Shown here: piece after piece, positions 44,437-53,706 of the stretch
How positions within the stretch are numbered: position 1 is the stretch's first letter
How the letters are laid out: every line of letters begins with the position of its first letter
Source: Sphingobacterium psychroaquaticum
Lineage (GTDB): Bacteria; Bacteroidota; Bacteroidia; Sphingobacteriales; Sphingobacteriaceae
DNA: 64,000 nt
Assembly (NCBI RefSeq): GCF_900177625.1
Contig: NZ_FXAU01000005.1
Span: forward strand, 124,001 to 188,000
Reading direction: 5' to 3'
Position numbers and translations under genes: made by a program
Notes under the pieces: generated by a model
What the model was told of the DNA's origin: nothing
Seen by the model: the letters and a program-made list of their open reading frames with translations, nothing else
The model's database searches: none

Positions 44437-44520
44437 ATGTTAACAGCATTAATGATAATCATCGGTCTAGCCATATTCTGGCTGTTTTATAAGATGATTT
44501 CCTTCTTCGGCAAGATTTAA
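44437..44520 (+). CDS. Tiny single-helix membrane protein in the kdp operon
   Basis: A 27-residue frame, one hydrophobic helix (IIIGLAIFWLFYKMI) with a short charged end. I recall similar mini-proteins upstream of kdpA in other Bacteroidota. It may be an accessory peptide like KdpF, which lies a little further on. It is 10 bases after the preceding small ORF and 31 before the next gene. Confidence 0.55.
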   Translation: MLTALMIIIGLAIFWLFYKMISFFGKI

Positions 44521-44551
44521 AAGAAGTAAGAAACTAGTGAATAATAGAAAT

Positions 44552-44923
44552 ATGAAAAAGTTGAATCAATATCGGGCGGGCTTATTTATGGTTCTTCACT
44601 ATCGAGAGATTCGGTCTGAGATCCGCCCCCTTATGCGGAAGCACAATTTTGCAGGCGTATTGCAGGCTATTGTAAACCACCTCCGAACGCTTCGGGAAGA
44701 AGGAAATATAGATAAAATATGTCGGCACATTCGTTTTTTAGGCCGCATCTATGCGCGGGGTAATCACTATGTAAAGTATATTCTTGAAAACCTATTTATT
44801 CGGTCGTTGCGTGGTCTTGAACGGACCAGCACCAACACCGAGTGGGGAACGATACAACAGCATCTCCCATTGATGTTTTTAAGCATCTACGCCGAACAGA
44901 AAAAAGGACACGTAATAATTTAA
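44552..44923 (+). CDS. Conserved KdpA-associated small protein (DUF7674-like)
   Basis: A 123-residue soluble, mostly helical, positively charged protein (FMVLHYREIRSEIRPLMRKH, then NIDKICRHIRFLGRIYARGN). I recall near-identical proteins immediately upstream of kdpF/kdpA in Bacteroidota, possibly named DUF7674; the name is uncertain. Its place inside the operon suggests a role in Kdp synthesis or regulation. ATG 44552 is preferred to the GTG at 44537. Confidence 0.7.
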   Translation: MKKLNQYRAGLFMVLHYREIRSEIRPLMRKHNFAGVLQAIVNHLRTLREEGNIDKICRHIRFLGRIYARGNHYVKYILENLFIRSLRGLERTSTNTEWGTIQQHLPLMFLSIYAEQKKGHVII

Positions 44924-44929
44924 TTGGCT

Positions 44930-45007
44930 ATGGCAGCTTTATTTATAGTAGCACTATTGGTTTTTGGATACATCTGTTATGTCCTCCTAAAACCCGAAAA
45001 ATTTTAA
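44930..45007 (+). CDS. kdpF: K(+)-transporting ATPase subunit KdpF
   Basis: A 25-residue single-helix peptide too short for routine ORF calls: start ATG at 44930, hydrophobic core ALFIVALLVFGYICYVLL and the characteristic C-terminal KPEKF. It lies 6 bases after the preceding gene and 18 before kdpA. KdpF stabilises the KdpABC complex in the inner membrane. Confidence 0.85.
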   Translation: MAALFIVALLVFGYICYVLLKPEKF

Positions 45008-45025
45008 AGAAACTAATTAATACTT

Positions 45026-46714
45026 ATGAATACAGAGATTTTAGGAATCATAGCCATGTTCGTTGTGACATTGCTATTGGGCCTACCCCTTGGAAAGTAC
45101 ATAGCGAAAGTCTATGGTGGGGAGAAAACATGGATGGATCCGATATGGGGACCGATAGAGCGGTTTATCTATAAAATATCGGGCGTTGATTCGAGCAAAG
45201 AGATGACCTGGAAGGAACATTTAACGGCATTGCTGACAATAAATTTGGTTTGGTTTTTATTGAGCATGGCGGTACTGATGAATATGGAGGCACTGCCGCT
45301 CAATCCGGATGGCAACCCGAATATGTCCACAGATTTAGCTTTTAATACCAGCATCTCTTTTCTCGTGAACTGTAACCTGCAGCACTATTCTGGTGAAACA
45401 GGGATTAGTTATTTCGGTCAGATGTGGCTGATGTTTTTGCAGTTTGTGACAGCCGGGATTGGGATGGCTGCGGCGGTGGTAATTTTTAGAGCATTTCGGG
45501 ATAAAACAACCACGCAGCTCGGAAACTTCTATGATTTCTTCTTGAAATCTTGTACACGGATTCTTCTGCCGATCTCCATCGTTGTGGCTTCTATACTCGT
45601 GTTTCAGGGTATGCCAATGACGTTTGAAGGAAAAGACACGATGATCAATATGCAAGGTGATACGGTGGAGGTAAGCCGTGGTCCGGTTGCCGCTTTTGTG
45701 CCGATCAAACACGTTGGGACCAATGGAGGCGGCTTCTTTGGTGCGAATGGCGCACATCCTTTGGAGAATCCGACATACCTGACCAATATGGTGGAGATGG
45801 TTGCACAATTTATCATTCCAATGGCCATGATTTTTGCCTTTGGTTTCTTTATCAAAAGGCGGAAGTTCGCTTGGATGATGTTTGGCGTGATGACGGTTGG
45901 CTTTTTGATCCTTGTGATCCCCAATGTGAAGATGGAGATGGCGGGTAATCCGGCGATTACGGAGATGGGAATCGACAACTCTTTGGGAGCAATGGAGGGG
46001 AAAGAAATTCGGATTGGGGCTGCCGCTTCAGGCTTTTGGAGTATTGTGACGACGATGATATCGACGGGGTCGATCAACTCCATGCATGATAGTTATATGC
46101 CTTTATCGGGAATGAATGAGCTGATTGCCATGATGGTGAATGCGTTCTATGGCGGTGTTGGTGCAGGTATTCTCAATTTCTTCATCTTCGTTATCCTCGC
46201 GGTCTTTATAAGTGGATTAATGGTGGGAAGAACCCCAGAATTCATGGGCAAAAAGATTGAGGCGCGGGAGATGAAGATTGCGATGATGGTTGCCCTGGCA
46301 CACCCGTTCTTGATTTTGGTGGGAACAGCGTTGGCAACTGCTTTTCCGACACAAGGAGCTGCGACCCTGAACAATCCTGGCTTCCACGGATTTAGTGAGA
46401 TTCTTTACGAGTACACCTCTTCGGCCGCCAATAACGGTAGCGGCTTTGAAGGACTGGGAGATAATACGCTTTGGTGGAATATCTCGACCGGTATTATTTT
46501 ACTCTTAGGGCGTTTTATTCCGATTATCGGGCCTATAGCTATTGCCGGTTTGCTGGCTGAAAAGAAATTTATTCCCGAAGGGGAAGGCACTTTGCGTACT
46601 GATACGAGCACGTTTGGCCTGATGGTGTTCGCTGTTATAGCGATTATCGCTGCATTGGCCTTTTTCCCTGCTTTGGCACTTGGGCCTATTGCGGAATATT
46701 TCTCTATGTCTTAA
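45026..46714 (+). CDS. kdpA: Potassium-transporting ATPase subunit KdpA
   Basis: A 562-residue K+ channel-like subunit of normal length with about ten membrane helices. It carries the characteristic pore loops [20 protein letters not shown] and [19 protein letters not shown], which line the selectivity filter. KdpA binds periplasmic K+ and passes it to the KdpB pump. It is followed by kdpB after 23 bases. Confidence 0.98.
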   Translation: MNTEILGIIAMFVVTLLLGLPLGKYIAKVYGGEKTWMDPIWGPIERFIYKISGVDSSKEMTWKEHLTALLTINLVWFLLSMAVLMNMEALPLNPDGNPNMSTDLAFNTSISFLVNCNLQHYSGETGISYFGQMWLMFLQFVTAGIGMAAAVVIFRAFRDKTTTQLGNFYDFFLKSCTRILLPISIVVASILVFQGMPMTFEGKDTMINMQGDTVEVSRGPVAAFVPIKHVGTNGGGFFGANGAHPLENPTYLTNMVEMVAQFIIPMAMIFAFGFFIKRRKFAWMMFGVMTVGFLILVIPNVKMEMAGNPAITEMGIDNSLGAMEGKEIRIGAAASGFWSIVTTMISTGSINSMHDSYMPLSGMNELIAMMVNAFYGGVGAGILNFFIFVILAVFISGLMVGRTPEFMGKKIEAREMKIAMMVALAHPFLILVGTALATAFPTQGAATLNNPGFHGFSEILYEYTSSAANNGSGFEGLGDNTLWWNISTGIILLLGRFIPIIGPIAIAGLLAEKKFIPEGEGTLRTDTSTFGLMVFAVIAIIAALAFFPALALGPIAEYFSMS

Positions 46715-46737
46715 TTATATACTGTAGAATTCTAGAA

Positions 46738-48747
46738 ATGAGCAATCAACAATCATTGTTTCAAAAGGAGCTTATGCAACAAGCATTGAAGCAGTCTTTT
46801 GTGAAACTGAATCCAAAAATAATGTTTCGTAACCCGGTGATGTTTACCGTTGAGATCGGAACTTTTGTAATGGCGATCGTGTGTATTTGGGTCTTAATGG
46901 GTGAGACTGAACAGGGAAGTTTTGGGTATAACTTCACGGTTTTCCTTATCCTATTTCTTACGCTGCTCTTTGCCAATTTTGCGGAAGCAATCGCCGAAGC
47001 AAGAGGTAAGGCGCAGGCCGATAGTTTACGTAAAACGAGGGAGGAAACACCGGCTAAGCTAAAAAATGGGCAGACGATATCTTCGGCCCAGCTGAAGAAA
47101 GGTGATGTCTTTGTTTGCGAAGCGGGGGATGTAATTCCTTCTGACGGCGAAATTATTGAGGGGTTGGCGACGATCGACGAAAGTGCGATTACGGGGGAAT
47201 CAGCGCCTGTAATCCGCGAAGCAGGTGGAGATAAAAGCTCGGTAACAGGTGGTACAAAAGTGCTGTCCGACCGGATTATCGTGGAGGTGACGACGCAGCC
47301 AGGAGAGAGTTTTCTGGATAAGATGATCGCCTTAGTAGAGGGGGCTAGTCGGCAGAAAACGCCAAATGAAATTGCACTGACGATTTTATTGGCTGGTTTT
47401 ACACTGGTGTTTATTATTGTGACGGTTACTTTAAAACCATTTGCTGATTATGCTAATGTGGGTATTACTATTGCTTCTTTTATTTCGCTTTTTGTGTGTT
47501 TGATTCCGACTACCATCGGGGGACTGCTTTCAGCGATTGGTATCGCTGGGATGGACCGTGCTTTACGGGCGAATGTGATTACCAAAAGTGGTAAGGCCGT
47601 GGAAACGGCCGGTGATATTGATGTGTTGTTGCTGGATAAAACGGGGACGATAACAATCGGAAACCGAAAGGCGACACATTTTTATGCGGCGCCGGGTGTT
47701 GCGGATGAGGTGTTGGTGCGTGCCGCGGTATTGAGCTCGATGTCGGACGAAACACCGGAGGGAAAATCTATTATTGAGTTGGCGGCCGTTAATCCGGTGA
47801 CGTATGGTGTTTCTAAGCCGACCTTTGTGAAATTTACGGCAGAGACGCGAAGTTCAGGTGTTGATTTTGGGAACACGCGGATACGTAAGGGCGCTACAGA
47901 TGCGATCCGCAACGTGGTAGCACAAGCTGGAAATGCATTTCCAGCTGAGGTGGAAGAGCGGGTGCGTGCGATTTCACAGAATGGAGGAACGCCTTTGGTG
48001 GTTTCCGAAAATGAACGTGCGCTAGGTGTTATTGAGCTGCAAGACGTCATTAAGCCGGGGATCCAAGAGCGTTTCGAGCGTTTGCGAAAAATGGGAATTA
48101 AAACGGTGATGGTGACAGGGGATAATCCATTGACGGCGAAATATATTGCTGAAAAGGCTGGTGTGGATGATTTTATTGCGGAAGCAAAACCGGAAGATAA
48201 AATGCTGTATATCCGTCAGGAGCAGGCGAATGGCCGTTTGGTGGCGATGATGGGTGACGGTACGAATGATGCACCGGCATTGGCGCAGGCAGATGTGGGG
48301 GTCGCGATGAATAGTGGTACACAGGCGGCGAAAGAAGCAGGAAATATGGTGGATTTGGATAACGATCCGACCAAGCTTATTGAGGTTGTGGAAATTGGGA
48401 AGCAATTACTGATGACACGTGGAACATTGACGACTTTTAGTATCGCGAATGACGTAGCGAAATATTTTGCGATTATCCCTGCGCTATTTATTACAGCCAT
48501 TCCGGCATTGCAGGGGCTTAATATTATGCGCTTAGAAAGTCCGCAGAGTGCGATCCTTTCTGCGGTGATATTCAATGCGATTATTATTCCGTTCCTGATT
48601 CCATTGGCGCTTAAAGGGGTGGCCTATAAGCCGATTGGTGCCAGTGCGCTGTTGCGATGCAACCTTTTGGTGTTTGGCGTAGGCGGTGTATTGATTCCAT
48701 TTGTCGGGATCAAAGCCATAGACATGGTGGTGTCCTTATTTTTATAG
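46738..48747 (+). CDS. kdpB: Potassium-transporting P-type ATPase subunit KdpB
   Basis: A 669-residue P-type ATPase. The phosphorylation motif DKTGT starts at Asp300 ([12 protein letters not shown]), the actuator loop motif TGES lies in [11 protein letters not shown], and the hinge motif is [20 protein letters not shown]. Membrane helices lie at about 35-80, 215-275 and 575-665. It supplies ATP hydrolysis for high-affinity K+ import by KdpFABC. Confidence 0.98.
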   Translation: MSNQQSLFQKELMQQALKQSFVKLNPKIMFRNPVMFTVEIGTFVMAIVCIWVLMGETEQGSFGYNFTVFLILFLTLLFANFAEAIAEARGKAQADSLRKTREETPAKLKNGQTISSAQLKKGDVFVCEAGDVIPSDGEIIEGLATIDESAITGESAPVIREAGGDKSSVTGGTKVLSDRIIVEVTTQPGESFLDKMIALVEGASRQKTPNEIALTILLAGFTLVFIIVTVTLKPFADYANVGITIASFISLFVCLIPTTIGGLLSAIGIAGMDRALRANVITKSGKAVETAGDIDVLLLDKTGTITIGNRKATHFYAAPGVADEVLVRAAVLSSMSDETPEGKSIIELAAVNPVTYGVSKPTFVKFTAETRSSGVDFGNTRIRKGATDAIRNVVAQAGNAFPAEVEERVRAISQNGGTPLVVSENERALGVIELQDVIKPGIQERFERLRKMGIKTVMVTGDNPLTAKYIAEKAGVDDFIAEAKPEDKMLYIRQEQANGRLVAMMGDGTNDAPALAQADVGVAMNSGTQAAKEAGNMVDLDNDPTKLIEVVEIGKQLLMTRGTLTTFSIANDVAKYFAIIPALFITAIPALQGLNIMRLESPQSAILSAVIFNAIIIPFLIPLALKGVAYKPIGASALLRCNLLVFGVGGVLIPFVGIKAIDMVVSLFL

Positions 48748-48780
48748 GTGCCGAGTAAAAGATTTGAAATTAGTATAGAG

Positions 48781-49347
48781 ATGAAAACGAATGTATTAGC
48801 TGCAATAAAGATGACTGTTGTATTATTGGTTCTGTTGGCTGTTGCTTACCCAGCGCTGGTTTGGGCGATAGCAAAGATGAGTCCAAGTGGCGGTATGGGA
48901 GATACCCTTGAACGTAAAGGAAAGAAGTATTATAAGAATATCGGACAATCTTTCACGGAGGATGGCTACTTCTGGTCCCGCCCTTCGGCGGTGGATTATA
49001 ATGCTGCTGGATCGGCTGGTAGTAATAAAGGGCCTTCGAATGAAGATTATCTGGCGGAAGTGAAAACACGAATCGATACGTTTTTGATCCATAACCCCGA
49101 CGTTCCTGAGGCGCATATTCCGGTAGAAATGGTGACTGCGAGCGGTAGTGGTCTCGATCCGGATATATCACCTCAAGGGGCTGCAGCACAGGTATCGCGA
49201 GTGGCGAAAGCGCGTGGTTTAGATGTGGAGCACGTACAGGCGCTGGTGAAAAAGCATACGCAGAAACCGTTATGGGGATTGTTCGGCCCCGAAAAAATCA
49301 ATGTTTTGGAACTAAATATTGCATTGGACAAAGAAAGCAAGAACTAA
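48781..49347 (+). CDS. kdpC: Potassium-transporting ATPase subunit KdpC
   Basis: A 188-residue subunit with one N-terminal membrane helix (about 8-30) and a periplasmic part bearing the family pattern SFTEDGYFWSRPSAVDYNAA and ASGSGLDPDISPQGAAAQ. It completes the Kdp complex. The ATG at 48781 gives the normal N-terminus; the open frame reaches back to the kdpB stop without an in-frame ATG before it. Confidence 0.97.
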   Translation: MKTNVLAAIKMTVVLLVLLAVAYPALVWAIAKMSPSGGMGDTLERKGKKYYKNIGQSFTEDGYFWSRPSAVDYNAAGSAGSNKGPSNEDYLAEVKTRIDTFLIHNPDVPEAHIPVEMVTASGSGLDPDISPQGAAAQVSRVAKARGLDVEHVQALVKKHTQKPLWGLFGPEKINVLELNIALDKESKN

Positions 49348-49363
49348 GTGGTAACGTTTGCTG

Positions 49364-49500
49364 ACCTGGCTGGCGCGAGCCTTTGGCTCGTGTCCTTGGC
49401 AGGTTCGTCGGCATGACGTTTTGATACGCTGTCTTCAATGGATATTTTCGTCAACACTTGCTGGCTCTGCTAACCTTGCTGGCGCGAGCCTTTGGCTCGT
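49364..49500 (+). repeat. Two-copy hairpin repeat between kdpC and the porin gene
   Basis: A nearly identical 28-base unit occurs at 49364-49391 and 49473-49500, one base different (ACCTG/TGCTGGCGCGAGCC then TTTGGCTCGT). Each copy contains the hairpin CGAGCC-TTT-GGCTCG. The 206-base gap holds no gene. The units look like REP/intergenic repeats or processing hairpins that could lower downstream expression. Confidence 0.7.
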
Positions 49501-49553
49501 ACCTTTGACAACTTCCATGAAATTTCATTTCAATCACATCATCAAACATTTTT

Positions 49554-50639
49554 ATGAAAAATACAACAATTTTGACCGGGCTTATGCTCGGTGGAATAGG
49601 CAGCCTTTTTGCGCAAGAAAATACAACGACCAAAGCGTTGAACTTTAGTGGTTATGCGGAAGCATACTACCTCTACGACTTTAATAATCCGATCGGAAAT
49701 ACGCGCCCGAATTTTATATATAGTCACAATCGGAATAATGAAGTGAATGTGAACCTGGCCTTTTTTAAAGCAGCTTATGGTACGACCAACACGCGGGCCA
49801 ACCTGGCACTCGCTACAGGAACCTATATGAATGCGAATTATTCGGCTGAACCAGGTGTCGCAAAGAACATCTACGAAGCTAATGTCGGCATCAAGATCTC
49901 CAAAAAGCATGATCTCTGGATCGATGCGGGCGTCTTTTCATCTCACTTAGGGTTTGAAAGTGCTGTTGGGAAAGACAACTGGACGCTGACACGAAGTTTG
50001 TTTGCGGAGAATTCTCCTTATTTCGAAACAGGGGCAAAAGTTTCGTACACCTCTCCTTCTGGGCGATGGTTCCTTAGCGGATTGGTGCTTAACGGTTGGC
50101 AACGCATTCAGCGTGTTGAGGGCAATAGCCTTCCGGCATTTGGCCATCAGGTAACGTTTAAACCGACCGATAAATTAACCTTGAATAGTGGTTCCTTTAT
50201 CGGAAGTGATAAGGCCGATAGCGTTCGACAGATGCGGTATTTTCATAATTTTTATGCTATTTATCAAGCAAGTCGTCAGTTTGGCATTACGGTAGGATTT
50301 GATATCGGTGCGGAACAAAAAGCAAAAGGAAGTAGTCGTTATAACACGTGGTATACGCCGGTGTTGATTGCGCGATATTCGCCCACGGATAAGGTCGCGA
50401 TTGCGGCTAGAGGAGAGTATTATAACGATAAAAATGGCGTGATTATCGCGACGGAAACAGCTTATGGATTCCGTACATTTGGGTATTCGATGAATGTGGA
50501 TTATGCGATTTTGCCCAATGTGGTATGGCGTACCGAGCTACGGAATTTTAGCAGTAAGGGGGCGTTGTTTGGTGATCGAAAGGGAGAACTGGAGAAAAGT
50601 AGTCCGATGGCGGTAACGGCTTTGGCGGTTAGTTTTTAA
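49554..50639 (+). CDS. Kdp-associated porin-like outer-membrane beta-barrel protein
   Basis: A 361-residue exported protein (signal 1-20, LFA/QEN) with amphipathic beta-strands throughout and a C-terminal strand ending in Phe (VTALAVSF), as in outer-membrane porins of the BBP2-like kind. It sits between kdpC and the KdpD-like sensor, a place where similar barrels occur in other Bacteroidota, so it probably supplies the outer-membrane path for K+ or a companion ion. Confidence 0.8.
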   Translation: MKNTTILTGLMLGGIGSLFAQENTTTKALNFSGYAEAYYLYDFNNPIGNTRPNFIYSHNRNNEVNVNLAFFKAAYGTTNTRANLALATGTYMNANYSAEPGVAKNIYEANVGIKISKKHDLWIDAGVFSSHLGFESAVGKDNWTLTRSLFAENSPYFETGAKVSYTSPSGRWFLSGLVLNGWQRIQRVEGNSLPAFGHQVTFKPTDKLTLNSGSFIGSDKADSVRQMRYFHNFYAIYQASRQFGITVGFDIGAEQKAKGSSRYNTWYTPVLIARYSPTDKVAIAARGEYYNDKNGVIIATETAYGFRTFGYSMNVDYAILPNVVWRTELRNFSSKGALFGDRKGELEKSSPMAVTALAVSF

Positions 50640-50695
50640 ACGACGATTGTAGGAATGGAGCCACACAACAAAAGAATCAACAAGAAGGATAATAT

Positions 50696-51823
50696 ATGGA
50701 AGCAGAAGATAGAAAAAGTGCGGAACACTTTTTGGATTTAATCCGACGCTCCAAACGGGGGCGCTTCAAGCTCTACATCGGGATGAGTGCCGGGGTCGGT
50801 AAAACGTACCGGATGCTTCAGGAGGGACACGATCTGCTGGCTAGTGGCGTAGATGTGCGGATCGGGTATATTGAAACGCACTTTCGAAAAGATACACATG
50901 CCCTGCTCGAAGGGCTCCCGTTGATCCCACGGCGAACGCTGTTCTACAAAGGGAAGGAGCTTGAGGAGATGGACGTACAAGCGATCCTGAACATTCGACC
51001 GGAGATCGTAATTGTGGATGAGCTGGCGCATACTAATATTGAAGGGAGCAAAAACGAGAAACGTTGGCAGGATGTCATGGATATTCTGGATGCGGGCATC
51101 AACGTGATCAGCGCAGTCAATATACAACATATCGAAAGCCTGAACGAAGCGGTGAAAGCGGTTACTGGGATTGAAGTGCAGGAACGGATACCAGACAGTG
51201 TGGTTGATAGCGCGGATGAAGTTGTGAACATTGACCTGACGGCAGAAGAGCTTATTGCGCGATTGAAGGCGGGTAAAATATATGATGCGACAAAAATAGA
51301 ACAAGCGCTTCAGAACTTTTTTAAGAACGAATACATTTTACAATTACGGGAAATGGCGCTTAAGGAGGTTGCGGCGCAGGTGCAAAGAAAGGTGGAGGCG
51401 GAGGTTGTCCCGGAGCGGAAAAGTCGTCCGGAGCGCTTCTTGGCTTGCATCAGTTCCAATGAAGTAAAAGCAAAAAATGTGATCCGTAAAACAGCAAGGC
51501 TCGCCAGTTACTACAACAGCAGTTGGTATGTTTTATATGTGCAGGTACCGCGTGAGCGTGCCGACAGAATCGCGTTGGATAAACAACGGTATTTAATAAA
51601 TAACTTTAAGCTCGCAACAGAGCTTGGTGCGGAGATTATAAAGGTCGAGGGGCGCAGTGTGGCCTCAGAAATTATGGCGCAATGTGCGCTGCGACGAATT
51701 ACGACGGTGTGTATAGGAAAGCCTCGGTTAACTTTCGGTAGGGTGCTCTTGGCAACGGATGCCTTTCGGAAGCTACTTCGACAGCTTTCTAAGGCGGATA
51801 TTGATTTGGTGATATTGTCCTAA
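50696..51823 (+). CDS. Truncated KdpD-type sensor (KdpD domain plus universal-stress domain, no kinase)
   Basis: A 375-residue protein equal to the cytoplasmic N-terminal half of KdpD. The KdpD domain has a P-loop GMSAGVGKTYRML (Gly33-Thr37) and a Walker-B-like VIVDELAHTN, then a USP-like domain at about 245-375 (FLACISSNEVKAKNVIRKTA). The membrane segment, histidine-kinase core and ATPase of classical KdpD are missing. It ends 7 bases before a separate histidine kinase, so sensing and catalysis are split over two proteins. Confidence 0.9.
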   Translation: MEAEDRKSAEHFLDLIRRSKRGRFKLYIGMSAGVGKTYRMLQEGHDLLASGVDVRIGYIETHFRKDTHALLEGLPLIPRRTLFYKGKELEEMDVQAILNIRPEIVIVDELAHTNIEGSKNEKRWQDVMDILDAGINVISAVNIQHIESLNEAVKAVTGIEVQERIPDSVVDSADEVVNIDLTAEELIARLKAGKIYDATKIEQALQNFFKNEYILQLREMALKEVAAQVQRKVEAEVVPERKSRPERFLACISSNEVKAKNVIRKTARLASYYNSSWYVLYVQVPRERADRIALDKQRYLINNFKLATELGAEIIKVEGRSVASEIMAQCALRRITTVCIGKPRLTFGRVLLATDAFRKLLRQLSKADIDLVILS

Positions 51824-51830
51824 GCGGGAC

Positions 51831-53579
51831 ATGAAAAACGGTAGAATCATGAAAATAAAAGCAAAATTAAACGTTGGCGTTGGCCTCCTTTTTTTGATGA
51901 TATTTCTTCTCGCAGCACTTGGCGGTTGGTATATCAATGTGTTAAAAAAAGATACCGGAAACATCTTAACAGCAAATTATAACACGTTGTTATATGCTAA
52001 AAATATGTTGCGTGCACTCGAGGAATTGCCTCAAGACCCAAGTGCTTTGGGGCGCTTGTCTATCAACTTGGATAAGCAACGAGAGAATGTGACGGAGCAA
52101 GGTGAACAGATGACCACAAATGCCATTGTGTCGCATTATGAGGCTTTACAGAAGGAACCCGGTAATAGCACGATAATATCAGCCATTCGTATGGATTTAA
52201 CGCAGCTGATGGAGCAGAATATGCACGCGATATCCTTGAAAAGTAAGGTTGCCGAGCAGACAGCGGAACAAGCGGTTATTGTAATCTCGATTGCAGGAAC
52301 CCTATGTTTTGTTATTGCGTTTACTTTATTGATTAATCTCCCATCCAATATTGCGGATCCGATTCGTAAGCTAACCGAAAGTATTCGTCAGATTGCAGGT
52401 CAAAACTACCGCGAGCGGGTGCATTTTGCGGGAACGAGTGAGTTTGCGGAGTTGGCTCAGTCCTTTAATACGATGGCCGAGAAATTAGAGGAATATTCGG
52501 AGAGCAAATTGGATAAAATACTGAAAGCGAAGCAACGTATTGAGGCGCTTATAGATAATATGCATGATCCTGTTATTGGGGTTGATGAAAATAGACAGAT
52601 TATTTTCGTCAATGAGGAGATGTTAAAAGTTACGGCGCTGGATAAGAAGAACCTCTTGGATTTGCCGGTTGATCAGGTCGCACAGCAGAACGATTTGATA
52701 CGGGATATATTTAAAAATACGGTAACCGCATCAAGTGAACGTGAGGATAAATTACCGATAAAAATCTTTGCTGATGGACGTGAAAGTTATTTTGAGAAGG
52801 ACGTGATCCCGATTAATGTCACGCCCACAGGTGAACTGCAAGATCAGTTTATTGGCCAAGTGGTTATCCTTAAAAATATTACACCATTTAAGGAGCTGGA
52901 TCTGGCTAAAACAAATTTTATCGGAACAATCTCGCATGAGTTTAAGACGCCGATTGCGTCGATTCAGATGGGGGTTCAATTGTTGGAAAATGAACGGGTT
53001 GGTTTATTAAATCCAGAGCAGAGAAATCTAGTCGGTGGTGTTAAAGAAGATCTAGAACGGCTCTTGAATATTACGGGAGAGCTCTTGAATATGACACAGG
53101 TTGAAAGCGGATCGATCCAGATTAATTTGCATCCTGCCGAGGTGGAGCCAATGATCGAGTATGCAGTTAAGGCGAATAGGTCGGCGGCGGAGCAAAAAGG
53201 AATTGGTTTTAAGATTGATGTTGATCCGCAAGTACAGACAGTGTTTGCAGATAACGAAAAAACGGCTTGGGTGCTGACTAATTTTCTGTCGAATGCGGTG
53301 CGGTATTCGCATGAACATTCAATGGTTCATATACAGGTTGAAGCAGCGGATCAGCGCGTTCGTTTTTCGGTAAAAGACAGCGGACAAGGGGTTGAACCAA
53401 AATATCTTGATCGCATTTTTGAACGTTATTTTCGCGTGCCGGGAGCTAAAAAAGGAGGAACCGGATTGGGGCTCAGTATCAGTAAGGAATTTATTGAAGC
53501 CCAAGGAGGAGAGATTGGTGTGACCAGTGAGTATGGCGCAGGAAGTTCATTCTATTTTTATTTGAGGAAGGGAGACTAA
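51831..53579 (+). CDS. Membrane histidine kinase of the kdp operon (HAMP-PAS-HisKA-HATPase)
   Basis: A 582-residue sensor kinase: helix 1 at about 15-38, a periplasmic domain of about 110 residues, helix 2 at about 148-170, HAMP (IADPIRKLTESIRQIAGQNY), a PAS domain (AKQRIEALIDNMHDPVIGVD), HisKA with His369 in GTISHEFKTPIASIQ, and HATPase_c with FLSNAVRYS, KDSGQGVEP and GTGLGLSIS. It likely supplies the kinase activity missing from the short KdpD-like protein encoded upstream. An in-frame ATG at 51849 (MKIKAKLN) is an equally good start. No response regulator is encoded next to it. Confidence 0.93.
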   Translation: MKNGRIMKIKAKLNVGVGLLFLMIFLLAALGGWYINVLKKDTGNILTANYNTLLYAKNMLRALEELPQDPSALGRLSINLDKQRENVTEQGEQMTTNAIVSHYEALQKEPGNSTIISAIRMDLTQLMEQNMHAISLKSKVAEQTAEQAVIVISIAGTLCFVIAFTLLINLPSNIADPIRKLTESIRQIAGQNYRERVHFAGTSEFAELAQSFNTMAEKLEEYSESKLDKILKAKQRIEALIDNMHDPVIGVDENRQIIFVNEEMLKVTALDKKNLLDLPVDQVAQQNDLIRDIFKNTVTASSEREDKLPIKIFADGRESYFEKDVIPINVTPTGELQDQFIGQVVILKNITPFKELDLAKTNFIGTISHEFKTPIASIQMGVQLLENERVGLLNPEQRNLVGGVKEDLERLLNITGELLNMTQVESGSIQINLHPAEVEPMIEYAVKANRSAAEQKGIGFKIDVDPQVQTVFADNEKTAWVLTNFLSNAVRYSHEHSMVHIQVEAADQRVRFSVKDSGQGVEPKYLDRIFERYFRVPGAKKGGTGLGLSISKEFIEAQGGEIGVTSEYGAGSSFYFYLRKGD

Positions 53580-53653
53580 GTGTTTCGTGCTTTTGTTGTG
53601 TTTACCAAACTGTACTTTTGCGATTATTACCGCTTGGAGCGTGAGACGCAGGT

Positions 53654-53681
53654 AATGCCGAGGACAATCATCCTCGGCATT
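53654..53681. terminator. Hairpin terminator between the kdp kinase and phospholipase C genes
   Basis: AATGCCGAGGA (53654-53664) pairs perfectly with TCCTCGGCATT (53671-53681) around the loop CAATCA, between convergent genes. The poly-T tail is weak. Confidence 0.6.
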
Positions 53682-53706
53682 GGGTATAAGTTATAAGATG
53701 CAGATT

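Noticed and set aside
53580..53706. Expected location for a KdpE response regulator gene
   Set aside because: Only a hairpin is present; the next gene is a convergent phospholipase C, so no KdpE can be called.
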